Assembly (NCBI GenBank): GCA_963844405.1
Contig: CAWJNZ010000004.1
Span: 744,001-808,000, forward strand
Source: DASSUW01 sp963844405
Lineage (GTDB): Bacteria; Actinomycetota; Thermoleophilia; Solirubrobacterales; Solirubrobacteraceae
Reading direction: 5' to 3'
DNA: 64,000 nucleotides
Part shown: positions 51,722-59,788 of the stretch, one piece after another
Layout of the letters: every line of letters begins with the position of its first letter
How positions within the stretch are numbered: position 1 is the first letter of the stretch
Made by a program: the position numbers and the translations under genes
The notes under the pieces: model-generated
What the model was told of the DNA's origin: nothing
The model's database searches: none
What the model saw: the letters and a program-made list of their open reading frames with translations, nothing else

Positions 51722-51801
51722 CGAACTTCGGCTGGGTAGGGCGGCTGGGGAGCCCGCCGCGCCGGCCTCGCCGCCTCCCTACCCAGCCGCCGTTGCCGTT
51801 C
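51722..51801 (-). repeat. dispersed palindromic repeat, short copy (copy B)
   Basis: GGCTGGGTAGGG (51730-51741) pairs perfectly with CCCTACCCAGCC (51777-51788). CGAAC and GTTCG flank the outside. On the minus strand it starts about eight bases after the AlkZ-like stop. It shares the GCTGGGTAGGG arm and GAACG flank with copy C but lacks that copy's inner hairpins. Confidence 0.75.
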
Positions 51802-51808
51802 GCCGGCA

Positions 51809-52762
51809 TCACACCTCGAAACCGAGCCGGGCGGCCTCCGCCTCGACGCCCTCCCGCACCGCCTTCGTCAGCCGCCCGAACGGCTCGAGCTCGATCCGGC
51901 GTCCCCGCCTCCGCCACGTGCCGAACACCCGCCCGTCGGCGATCGCGACGGGCCGGATGATCCCGCCCGTGGCGACCCGGCGGGCGTGCCGCCGGGGGAC
52001 GACGAGGTCGCGCGAGGCCCAGCCCAGCAGCCACTCGTCGAACGCGGGCAGCAATCGCACCAGCTCCTCCTCCGGCTCGCCCTGCGGCGGCTCCGGCTCC
52101 TGCCAGGCGCGCCGGACGTCGGCGGTCGGGAGGCCGGACCAGGCGGCGAAGTCCTCGGCCGTCGCCGGCGCGTGGGCGGCGGCGTAGCGGCGCGCCAGCT
52201 CGGCGAGCGCGGCCTCGCGGTCCGGCAGCGGCCCGGGGTCGAGCGCGCCGTACAGCTCCTGGCGGCCGCGCACGCCCATCTCGACGAGCACGCCGGCGAG
52301 CGCGGCGCGGCGGACGACGTGGATCGGCGCCTGCCCCTCCGCCTCGACGGGGACGCCGCGCTCGCGCAGCCGCGCCGCGAGCTCGTGGCGCGTCAGCGGC
52401 CGTTCGTCGGCGAGGATCGCCGCCGCCTCGGCGGTGCTGCGCTCGGCAAGCTCGGGAGGCAGGCCGAGCTCGGTCAGCCGCCGCTGCCCTCGCGCCAGGT
52501 GGAGCGGGCCGAAGACGGCGAGCATGAGCGGCACGTCCTCGGCGGCGACGAAGTGCAGCGTTCCGCGCATCGCCCACGTCCGCACGACCCCGCCACCGTC
52601 GATCCCCACGGCCCGCCGCGTGACGAGCGCGAGGCGGGCGGCGGCTCGGTCCTGGGCCTGGACGCCGACGAGGGCGCGGACGACGTCGGCGGCGGTGGCG
52701 GACGGCGCGTCCGCTAGGCGCTGGGCGCGGAGGCGGTGGCGGCGGATCGCGTCGGCCGTCAG
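51809..52762 (-). CDS. winged-helix AlkZ/YcaQ-superfamily protein (HTH_42)
   Basis: If translation starts at CTG 52762 the protein has 317 residues, beginning LTADAIRRHRLRAQRL, then VRALVGVQAQDRAAARLAL and VRTWAMRGTLHFVAAEDV. The last matches the family signature (R-x-W-x-MRGTLH). It continues with winged-helix units (RPLTRHELAARLRERGV, ATAEDFAAWSGLPTADVRRAW) and LLPAFDEWLLGW and ends KAVREGVEAEAARLGF. AlkZ relatives are DNA glycosylases; whether this one acts on DNA is unknown. The CTG overlaps the smc TGA (CTGA) exactly as ATGA would. The first normal start, GTG 52609, would delete the conserved N-terminus. Confidence 0.75.
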   Translation of the reverse strand: MTADAIRRHRLRAQRLADAPSATAADVVRALVGVQAQDRAAARLALVTRRAVGIDGGGVVRTWAMRGTLHFVAAEDVPLMLAVFGPLHLARGQRRLTELGLPPELAERSTAEAAAILADERPLTRHELAARLRERGVPVEAEGQAPIHVVRRAALAGVLVEMGVRGRQELYGALDPGPLPDREAALAELARRYAAAHAPATAEDFAAWSGLPTADVRRAWQEPEPPQGEPEEELVRLLPAFDEWLLGWASRDLVVPRRHARRVATGGIIRPVAIADGRVFGTWRRRGRRIELEPFGRLTKAVREGVEAEAARLGFEV

Positions 52763-55700
52763 GCCGCGCGCTCCTCGCCCTCGTCACGATCCTGCGGGAG
52801 CCGGCGAGAGACGACCTTGGAGACGCCGTTGCCGGCCATCGAGACGCCGTAGAGGCAGTCGGCGGCCTCCATCGTGCGCTTCTGGTGGGTGACGACGATG
52901 AACTGCGCCCGCCCGGCGAAGCGGCGCAGGAGCGTGAGGAAGCGGTCGATGTTCAGGTCGTCGAGCGCGGCCTCGACCTCGTCGAGGATGTAGAACGGGC
53001 ACGGCCGGGCGAGGAAGACCGCGAAGAGGAAGGCGAGCGCGGTCAGCGACTTCTCGCCGCCGGACAGCAGCGTCAGCCGCTTGGTGGCCTTGCCGGCGGG
53101 CGTGATCTCGATCTCGACGCCCGTCGTGTCGTCCTCGCGGCGCTCCTCGGCCTCGGCCAGCGCCTCGGCGTCCTCGTCGGACGGCGGCTGCTCGTCGTCG
53201 GCATCGCCGCCGCCGAGCACGGGCCGCGGGCCGGCGTCCTCCTTCACGAGCCGGAGCCGGCCGCGGCCGCCCGGGAAGAGCTGCTCGGCGACCTCCTCGA
53301 AGTTCTTGGCGGCGGCCGCGAAGGTCTCCTCGAACGACTCGCGGATGCGGCGGTCGGTGTCGCGGATCAGGCTCTCGAGCTCGCGCATCGCGGTCTCGAG
53401 GTCCTCGCGCTGGCTCTCGAGCTCCTCGACGTGGGCGACCGCCTCGTCGTACTCGCGCTTGGCGAGCGGGTTGACCGGCCCGAGCTGCTCCCGGCGGCGG
53501 CCCAGCCGCTCGATCCGTGCCTCGAGGTCGGCGCGGTCGGTCTCGTCGAGCGGCTCCTCGCCCGGCTCGGCCTCGAGGCCGAGCTTGGCGGCCAGGCGGC
53601 CGAGCTCGCGGCCGGCGTCGGCCGCCCGGTCGCGCACCTGCTGGGCGCGCACCTCGCCGCGCGTGACCTCCTCGCCGCGCTCCTTGAGGCGCGCCTGCAC
53701 CTGCGTCTCCTGCGCGGCGAAGGCTCGCAGCTCGGCGGCGAGCCGCTCGCCGGCCTCACGGTCGGCCTGGAGCTCGGCCTCGAGCGCCTCGAGCCGCGTG
53801 GCGACGGCCGCGCCGGCGGTGGCGAGCGCCTCCGCGAGCCGCTCGGCGGCCGGCCGCAGGGCCTCGTCGCGAGCCAGGCGCTCGCGCTCGCCGGCGATGC
53901 GGCGCTCGCGCTCGACGCGCTCGCGCTCGGCGCGCTCGATCAGTCGCCGCTCGCTGGCCAGCGCCGACTCGAGCTGGGCCCGACGCTCGGCGCCCGGCCC
54001 TTCGTCGGGAGCCGTGCGGCGCTGCTCGATCACCCAGCCCGCATGCCGCTCGGACTCCGCCGCTTCGTCGCGCTCGCGGGCCGCGGCGCGGGCGCCACGG
54101 TCGGCCTCGTCGCGGACGGCGTCGGCGGCCTCGACGGCCCGCGACGCCTCCTCGACAGCGGCGAGCGCGGCCCGCTCGGCCTGCGCGGCGCGCTCGACCT
54201 CGGCGACCAGCGCGTCGCGCCGGTTGCGCTCGGCGAGCACGCGATCCTCGCCGCCGGGCGGGACCTGCCGAAGCTCGCGTGTGGCCGGCGACCAGACCCG
54301 ACCGTCGCGCGTGACCGCGACGCCGCCGAACCCGTCGGCCAGCCCTTCGAATCCATCGACCACCCACACGTCCGCGAGCAGCGCGGCGGCCAGACGGTCG
54401 GCACCCCCGGCCCGGACGTGCGCGACGAGCGGCTCCGCGCCCGGCGCGGGCGACGAGCCGGCCCCAAATGAATCTTGGGGGTGGGGGACGATCAGGGCGG
54501 CGCCGCCGTCGGCGCCGGCGCGGTCGAGGAGGCGGGCTCCTTCCGCGAGGTCGGACGCGACGGCCGCTCGGAGGCGGGGGCCGAGGGCGGCGGCGAGGGC
54601 GAGCTCGTAGCCCGGGTCGGCGCTGAGGTCGTCGGCCAGGGCGGGCGCGCCTCCGGGGGCGCCGGCCTGCGTGCGCAGGAACTGGTTGAGCTTGGCGAGC
54701 TCGGCTCCGGTGCGGGCGGCCTCGCGGCGGGCGGCGTCGGCCGCCGTCTCCGCCTCGCGGCGGGCGGCCCGAGCTGAGTCGGCCGCGGCGTCGGCCTCGC
54801 GGCGTCTCTCAGCCGCCTCGCCCGCGGCCGAAGCGAGCCGCTCGAGCTCGCCCGCGAACGCGGCCCGGCGGGCCTCGAGCTCGACCAGCTCGCGCTCGAG
54901 CCGCTCGCGGCGGTCCTCGGCGAGCTCGGCCAGCTCTGCCTCGAGCGCCGCGATGCGCCGGATGGCGTCGTCGTCGCCCACGTCGGCCGCGGCCTCGGAT
55001 TCGAGCGCGGCGATCAGCGCGCGGCGGCGACCGGCGCGGTCCTCCAACGAGGAGGCGGTCGCGCGGGCGGACTCCTCGCGCAACCCGATCCGCTCGCGCG
55101 CCGAGCGGGCGGAGTAGAAGCGGTTGGCCAGCCCCTCGCGCTCGTTGCCGCGCGAGGCCAGCGCGTTCTCGGCCTGCTCACGACGAGCGGCGACCTCGTG
55201 CAGCTCGCGCTCGGTCTCGTCGGCCGCCGCGCGTGCGGCCGCCACCGCCGCCTCGGCCTCCGACAGAGCGGCCGCGGCCGCCCGCACGTCCTCGCGCGCC
55301 AGCGTCCACAGCGCCTCGTCGGTCTGCCGCTCCAGCCGCTCGTGCAGCTCCGCGGCCTCGGCCTGGCGCTTCAAGGGCCGCAGCCGCGTCCGCGCCTCGC
55401 GCTCCACGTCGAGAGCGCGATCCAGGTTGTCCTGCGTCCGGGCGAGCTTGAGCTGCGCCCGCCGGCGCCGCTTGCGGTGCTTGCCGAGGCCCGCGGCCTC
55501 CTCGATCAGCATCCGCCGGTCCCGCGGCTTCGAGGTCACGATCGCCTCCACGCGGCCCTGGGAGACGACGGAGTGCATCTCCTTGCCCAGCCCCGTGTCG
55601 GACAGCAGCTCCAGGACGTCGGTCAGCCGGCAGCGCGCACCGTTGACGCGGTACTCGCCCTCCCCCGCCCGGTTCAACCGCCGCACGATCGAGATCTCGC

Positions 55701-55986
55701 CCGCCGGCAGCTCCACCGCGCCGGACGCGTTGTCGAGCACGACCTCGACCTCCGCCTCCGTGCGCGCCTGCACCCCGTGCGCGCCCGCGAAGATCACGTC
55801 CTGCATCGACTGCCCGCGGACGGCCAGCGGGGACTGCTCGCCCATCGCCCACAGCACGGCGTCGGTGATGTTCGACTTGCCGGAGCCGTTCGGGCCGACG
55901 ACCACGGAGACGCCCGGCGAGAAGTCCAGCCGCGTCCGGTCCGGGAACGACTTGAAGCCCTTGAGCGTGATCGACCTCAGGTGCAC
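52759..55986 (-). CDS. smc: chromosome segregation protein SMC
   Basis: 1075 residues from the GTG at 55986. Walker A is VVGPNGSGKSNITDAVLW. Two coiled-coil arms rich in Glu/Arg/Ala flank the hinge region (PGYELALAAALGPRLRAAV in parts, VVDGFEGLADGFGGVAV, VWSPATREL). The C-terminal head has LTLLSGGEKSLTALAFLFA (signature) and FYILDEVEAALDDLN (Walker B). The molecule is slightly shorter than usual (~1170-1190), with shorter arms. A 33-residue acidic insert (nucleotides ~53122-53220) sits in the head. SMC with ScpAB compacts and segregates the chromosome. It lies one base after rnc. Confidence 0.96.
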   Translation of the reverse strand: MHLRSITLKGFKSFPDRTRLDFSPGVSVVVGPNGSGKSNITDAVLWAMGEQSPLAVRGQSMQDVIFAGAHGVQARTEAEVEVVLDNASGAVELPAGEISIVRRLNRAGEGEYRVNGARCRLTDVLELLSDTGLGKEMHSVVSQGRVEAIVTSKPRDRRMLIEEAAGLGKHRKRRRRAQLKLARTQDNLDRALDVEREARTRLRPLKRQAEAAELHERLERQTDEALWTLAREDVRAAAAALSEAEAAVAAARAAADETERELHEVAARREQAENALASRGNEREGLANRFYSARSARERIGLREESARATASSLEDRAGRRRALIAALESEAAADVGDDDAIRRIAALEAELAELAEDRRERLERELVELEARRAAFAGELERLASAAGEAAERRREADAAADSARAARREAETAADAARREAARTGAELAKLNQFLRTQAGAPGGAPALADDLSADPGYELALAAALGPRLRAAVASDLAEGARLLDRAGADGGAALIVPHPQDSFGAGSSPAPGAEPLVAHVRAGGADRLAAALLADVWVVDGFEGLADGFGGVAVTRDGRVWSPATRELRQVPPGGEDRVLAERNRRDALVAEVERAAQAERAALAAVEEASRAVEAADAVRDEADRGARAAARERDEAAESERHAGWVIEQRRTAPDEGPGAERRAQLESALASERRLIERAERERVERERRIAGERERLARDEALRPAAERLAEALATAGAAVATRLEALEAELQADREAGERLAAELRAFAAQETQVQARLKERGEEVTRGEVRAQQVRDRAADAGRELGRLAAKLGLEAEPGEEPLDETDRADLEARIERLGRRREQLGPVNPLAKREYDEAVAHVEELESQREDLETAMRELESLIRDTDRRIRESFEETFAAAAKNFEEVAEQLFPGGRGRLRLVKEDAGPRPVLGGGDADDEQPPSDEDAEALAEAEERREDDTTGVEIEITPAGKATKRLTLLSGGEKSLTALAFLFAVFLARPCPFYILDEVEAALDDLNIDRFLTLLRRFAGRAQFIVVTHQKRTMEAADCLYGVSMAGNGVSKVVSRRLPQDRDEGEERAA

Positions 55987-55987
55987 G

Positions 55988-56635
55988 TCACGACTCCAGA
56001 CCGTCGAGCGCCGACTCGGCCGCCGCCTGCTCGGCCTCCTTCTTCGAGCGGCCGGCGCCGCGCGACAGCTCCTCGCCCTCGACCATCGCCGCCACCTCGA
56101 AGCGCCGCTCGTGCGGCGGGCCTTCCTCGGCCGTCACGTCGTAGTTCACGACCGCGCCGCGCCGAGCCAGCCGCTCCTGCAGCGCCGACTTGAAGTCGGC
56201 CGGCCGCTCCAGCGCCTGCTCGATCTCCGGCGCGAACGCCTCGACCACCGCGGCCGCCGTGCGCTCGTAGCCGAACTCCAGGTAGCACGCGCCGATCACG
56301 GCCTCGACGACCGAGGCCAGCACGCGCTCGGTCTGCGCCAGGGCGTCGCTGGCCGGCCCGGCGAACTCCTCCGGCGCCGCCGCCCGCAGCCGCTCGGGGA
56401 TGCCGAGGCGCTCCGCCACCGCCCGGCACGAGCGGCCCGAGACGGCCTGGGCGCGGACCTTGGTGAGCCGCCCCGCGCCGTAGTTCTCCAGCCGCGGGAA
56501 GAGGTGCGTGGTCACGGCGAGGCCGAGCACCGAGTCGCCCAGGAAGGCGAGGCGCTCGTAGGCGTCGGCACGCTCCTCCACCCACGACGCGTGCGTGACC
56601 GCCTGCCGGGCCAGGTCGTCCGGCAGCTGTTCCAC
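55988..56635 (-). CDS. rnc: ribonuclease III with altered active-site residues
   Basis: 215 residues from the GTG at 56635. The RNase III domain opens with VTHASWVEE and has the signature YERLAFLGDSVLGLAV. The dsRNA-binding domain is at the end (DFKSALQERLARRGAVVNYDV in parts, GRSKKEAEQAAAESAL). In well-studied RNase III the four metal-binding acids are Glu40, Asp44, Asp107 and Glu110 (Aquifex). Here the equivalents are A30, D34, S108 and E111, so two are replaced. The enzyme may still process rRNA with an altered metal site, or may be weak. It sits between acpP and smc. Confidence 0.92.
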   Translation of the reverse strand: MEQLPDDLARQAVTHASWVEERADAYERLAFLGDSVLGLAVTTHLFPRLENYGAGRLTKVRAQAVSGRSCRAVAERLGIPERLRAAAPEEFAGPASDALAQTERVLASVVEAVIGACYLEFGYERTAAAVVEAFAPEIEQALERPADFKSALQERLARRGAVVNYDVTAEEGPPHERRFEVAAMVEGEELSRGAGRSKKEAEQAAAESALDGLES

Positions 56636-56659
56636 CAGGTCGTGCAGCGATCGCAGCGC

Positions 56660-56944
56660 TCAGGATCCCGGCTCGCGGTCGACGGCTCCGCCCGCGGGCG
56701 CGGGCGGTGGATGGGCGAGCACGAAGTCGACCGCCGCGCCGACGGTCTGGATCCGAGCCGCCTCCTCATCGGACATCTTGATCCCGTACGTGTCCTCGAG
56801 CTCCTGCACAAGCGTGTAGAGGTCCAGCGAGTCGGCCGACAGGTCGTCGCGGAAGTGCGTGGACTCCGTGATCCGCGCCGGATCGAGCTGCAGCTCGTCG
56901 GCCAGATGGGCACGGATCAGTTCGAGGACTTCGTCCCTGGTCAT
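56660..56944 (-). CDS. acpP: acyl carrier protein
   Basis: 94 residues with the phosphopantetheine Ser in DDLSADSLDLYTLVQ (DSL). It begins TRDEVLELIRAHLADEL and has the acidic helices of ACP (LEDTYGIKMSDEEAARI). The last ~20 residues are a Pro-rich tail. It carries acyl chains for fatty-acid synthesis. It overlaps the plsX stop (ATGA); rnc follows after 24 bp. Confidence 0.94.
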   Translation of the reverse strand: MTRDEVLELIRAHLADELQLDPARITESTHFRDDLSADSLDLYTLVQELEDTYGIKMSDEEAARIQTVGAAVDFVLAHPPPAPAGGAVDREPGS

Positions 56945-57963
56945 GGCTGGTCGGGCACCGTAGCGGCCGCTTCGGACACTTTCCGGAGCGCTCCCGCCGC
57001 CGCGAGGCGCTCGTAGGTTCGACCGGTGACATCGAGCCGCACGCCGCGCGCCGCCACCTCGATGGCGCGCGCGAAGCCGCGCGCGCCGAACGAGCCGTGC
57101 GGGACCACGCCCAGCCGCCGCAGGCCGAGCAGGACGGCGCCGCCGGCCTCCTCCGGATCGAGCTCGGCGCGCAGGCCGCGCAGCGCCGGCTTCAGGAGCA
57201 GCCCGCCGAGCTTGGCCCTCGGAGAGGACATCGCCGCGCCCCGCACGGCGCCGAGCAGCGCGGAGGACGTGCCCTCCATCACCTTCAGAGCCACATTGCC
57301 GGCGAACCCGTCGGCGACGATGACGTCGGCCGCGCCCGTGCCGATCGCGAAGCCCTCGACGTTGCCGACGAAGTTCAGGTCGCCCGGGTGCTCACGCAGC
57401 TCCGCGTGGGCAGCCACGACCACCTCGGGCCCCTTCCCGGGCTCCTCGCCGTTGGAGAGCAGAGCCACGCGCGGGCGCTCCACGCCCATGACGACCTCCA
57501 TGAACGCCGCGCCCATGTGCGCGAACTGGACGAGGTGCTCGGGCCGCACCTCCACGTTGGCGCCGGCGTCGAGCAGCAGGAACGGCGCCTTCGGCACCGG
57601 CACCACGATCGCCAGCGCCGGCCGGTGCACGCCGCGGGCGCGCTTGAAGGAGAACAGCGAGGCGGCCAGCGCCGCGCCCGTCGACCCGCCCGAGACGAGC
57701 GCGTCGGCCCGGCCCTCGGTGACCGCCTGCACCGCCTGCACGATCGAGGCGTCCGGCGTGCGGCGGACCGCCCGCGCGGGATCCGGGTCCTTGGCGATCG
57801 AGACCGGCGCGTCGACGACCTCCACGTGCGCCGGCACGTCGCCCAGCTCGGCCCGCGGGCCGAACAGCAGCACGCGCACGCCCTCGACGAGCGCTGCGCC
57901 GCGAGCCACCTCGGCAGGACCCCGGTCGGCGCCGTTCGCGTCGACCGCGACGGTCACCGGCAC
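56941..57963 (-). CDS. plsX: phosphate acyltransferase PlsX
   Basis: 340 residues from a GTG at 57963. Hallmarks are VTVAVDANGADRGPAEVARGA, ALVSGGSTGAALAASLFSF, ALAIVVPVPKAPFLLLDAGANV, ALLSNGEEPGKG, LNFVGNVEG, DVIVADGFAGNVALKVMEG and HGSFGARGFARAI. The usual DxMGGD start is DANGAD here. PlsX makes acyl-phosphate from acyl-ACP for the first step of phospholipid synthesis. It is placed between rpmF and acpP, the common order. Confidence 0.95.
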   Translation of the reverse strand: MPVTVAVDANGADRGPAEVARGAALVEGVRVLLFGPRAELGDVPAHVEVVDAPVSIAKDPDPARAVRRTPDASIVQAVQAVTEGRADALVSGGSTGAALAASLFSFKRARGVHRPALAIVVPVPKAPFLLLDAGANVEVRPEHLVQFAHMGAAFMEVVMGVERPRVALLSNGEEPGKGPEVVVAAHAELREHPGDLNFVGNVEGFAIGTGAADVIVADGFAGNVALKVMEGTSSALLGAVRGAAMSSPRAKLGGLLLKPALRGLRAELDPEEAGGAVLLGLRRLGVVPHGSFGARGFARAIEVAARGVRLDVTGRTYERLAAAGALRKVSEAAATVPDQP

Positions 57964-57970
57964 GGTGTTC

Positions 57971-58174
57971 CTAGTGGTCGTGGTCGTGATCGTGGTCGTG
58001 CGTGACGTCCACGACCCCGCGACCGCCGTAGCTGCCGCAATGCGGGCACACCCGGTGCGGGCGGCGCGGCTGGTGGCACTGCGGGCAGGCGTTCACCGCC
58101 GGCGCGGAGATCTTGTGCTGCGCGCGGCGCTTGCTCGTGCGCGCATGCGACTGCTTCTGCTTCGGAACGGCCAT
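57971..58174 (-). CDS. rpmF: ribosomal protein L32 with His/Asp tail
   Basis: 67 residues. The L32 core starts MAVPKQKQSHARTSKRRAQH, and the four-Cys zinc ribbon is ACPQCHQPRRPHRVCPHCG. After GRGVVDV a tail of alternating His and Asp (THDHDHDHDH) ends the protein, encoded by near-perfect CAC/GAC repeats. The tail could bind extra zinc or nickel. It starts a minus-strand run of rpmF-plsX-acpP-rnc-smc. Confidence 0.95.
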   Translation of the reverse strand: MAVPKQKQSHARTSKRRAQHKISAPAVNACPQCHQPRRPHRVCPHCGSYGGRGVVDVTHDHDHDHDH

Positions 58175-58213
58175 GGGCGACGCAGAAGGGTAGCGGACGC
58201 GAGGTACTTCGAA

Positions 58214-58403
58214 CCGCGCTGGGTAGGGCAGCTGGGGAGCCGACCGCGTCGGCGGTCCTTGGCGCGTTAGCCGGAATATGTCCGGTTGAGGCGCCACCCG
58301 CGGGCGGATGGCGCCTTGACGTCGCATATCGACGCCAACGCGCCAGGGGACCGCCGACACCGGCGGCTCCCCCGCCTCCCTACCCAGCCGCAGTTGACGT
58401 TCG
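58214..58403 (-). repeat. dispersed palindromic repeat, full copy (copy C) with four-way fold
   Basis: The outer arms run from ~58214 to 58270 and from ~58334 to 58392 and pair through GCTGGGTAGGG (58218-58228 with 58378-58388), GGGGAGCC (58234-58241 with 58365-58372), GTCGGCGGTCC (58248-58258 with 58348-58358) and TGGCGCGTT (58260-58268 with 58337-58345). The middle holds three hairpins: CCGGA/TCCGG (58271-58285), GGCGCCA/TGGCGCC (58290-58315) and CGTCG/CGACG (58320-58334). The element begins eight bases after the GGDEF-EAL stop and ends before rpmF. No coding frame explains it. Confidence 0.8.
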
Positions 58404-58410
58404 CGCGAAG

Positions 58411-59757
58411 TCAGCGTCGCCGGTCGGCGGCCATCGACGCACAGAGCAGCGCCGTCACCTCCGCGGCCGGCACCGGGCGGCTGAAGTGGAAGCCCTGGCC
58501 GATCCGGCAGCCGTTCGCCTCGAGGAAGGCGGCATGGGAGGCGTCCTCGACGCCCTCGGCCACCACGTCGCAGCCGCACGCGTCGGCGAGCCGCATGATC
58601 GCCGAGTAGACGGCGGTCGCCTGCGGGTCCTCCGGCACGCCGCACAGGAACGCCCGGTCGACCTTGATGACCTGCACGGGGAGCTCCCGCAGCCGCCACA
58701 GCGACGAGTAGCCGGCCCCGAAGTCGTCGATGGCCAGCACGAAGCCGGCCGCGCGCAGCTCGCCGAGGACGGGGAGCAGCCGCGAGGCCTCGAGCGACCA
58801 CGCCGACTCGGTGATCTCGAGCACGAAGCGGCTCGGATCGATGCCGTGCGCGCCGACCACCTCGGCGAACCGGCGGGCCACGTCCGGCCGCCGCAGCTGG
58901 CGCGGCGAGACGTTGAAGCCGACGTTCGGGTACAGCCCCTCCTCCGCCCACGAGCGGGCCTGGCGGCAGACCTCCTGCAGGACCCAGTCCCCGAGCGCCT
59001 CGATCACGCCGGTGCGCTCGGCGACGGGGATGAAGTCGCCCGGCGGCACCAGCCCTTCGCGACTCGGGTCGCGCCACCGCACCAGAGACTCGACGCCGAT
59101 CACCCCGCGGTCGGCGAGTCGCAGGATCGGCTGGTGGTGCAGCTCCAGCTCGCCGCGCTCGATCCCGCGCCGCAGCCGCGCGGCCAGCTCGAGCCGCGCC
59201 AGCGGGTCGACGGTGTCGCGGCCGTAGACGCTGACGCCGCCGCCGGCGGCCTTCGCCTCGTACATCGCGGCGTCGGCGTGCTTGCGCAGCGCGTCGGGCG
59301 TCTCGGCGTCGTCGGGGAACAGGCTGATGCCGATCGACGCGTCGACGAGCAGCTCGGCCGCGCCCAGGACGAACGGCGCGTGCAGGGCGTCGGCCATCCG
59401 CTGCCCGACCTGCTCGGCCGTCTCGCGCCCCGCCGCCGGCAGGTCGCGGATCAGCACCAGGAACTCGTCGCCGCCCTGGTGCACGACGAGGTCGCACGGC
59501 CGGACCGCCGCGCGCAGCCGCTCGGCGACCTGGCTGAGCAGCTCGTCGCCGAGGTCGTGGCCGAGCGAGTCGTTGACCCGCTTGAACTCGTTGAGGCCGA
59601 CGAAGGCGAGCGCCACCGAGGCGGCCGACCCACGGGCGTCGACGATCGCGCTCAGCAGCGCGTCCTCGAGCGCGGTCCGGTTGGCGAGCCCGGTCAGCGG
59701 GTCGTGGTAGGAGAGATAGGCGGTCTGCCCGCCCGCGAGAGTTCGCACCATCGACAT
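58411..59757 (-). CDS. GGDEF-EAL cyclic di-GMP protein
   Basis: 448 residues. The GGDEF domain has LSYHDPLTGLANR, NEFKRVNDSLGHDLGDELL and HQGGDEFLVLIRD, an intact active site. The EAL domain has GVESLVRWRDP (E-x-L), VGFNVSPRQL, VLEITESAWS, IDDFGAGYSSLW, VIKVDRAFL and VAEGVEDASH, all catalytic residues kept. No sensory domain precedes them; the N-terminus is only ~15 residues. So it may make or degrade c-di-GMP, or one domain may serve as regulator. It stands alone, with an intergenic structured repeat after its stop. The start is ATG 59757 or 59751. Confidence 0.93.
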   Translation of the reverse strand: MSMVRTLAGGQTAYLSYHDPLTGLANRTALEDALLSAIVDARGSAASVALAFVGLNEFKRVNDSLGHDLGDELLSQVAERLRAAVRPCDLVVHQGGDEFLVLIRDLPAAGRETAEQVGQRMADALHAPFVLGAAELLVDASIGISLFPDDAETPDALRKHADAAMYEAKAAGGGVSVYGRDTVDPLARLELAARLRRGIERGELELHHQPILRLADRGVIGVESLVRWRDPSREGLVPPGDFIPVAERTGVIEALGDWVLQEVCRQARSWAEEGLYPNVGFNVSPRQLRRPDVARRFAEVVGAHGIDPSRFVLEITESAWSLEASRLLPVLGELRAAGFVLAIDDFGAGYSSLWRLRELPVQVIKVDRAFLCGVPEDPQATAVYSAIMRLADACGCDVVAEGVEDASHAAFLEANGCRIGQGFHFSRPVPAAEVTALLCASMAADRRR

Positions 59758-59788
59758 CGGAATCGGCCGGAAACACGACGAACTTGAC

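Noticed and set aside
52885..54471. A long plus-strand frame opposite smc
   Set aside because: The coiled-coil codons of smc read in reverse give open Leu/Arg/Glu-rich frames; no independent motif or start signal was seen.
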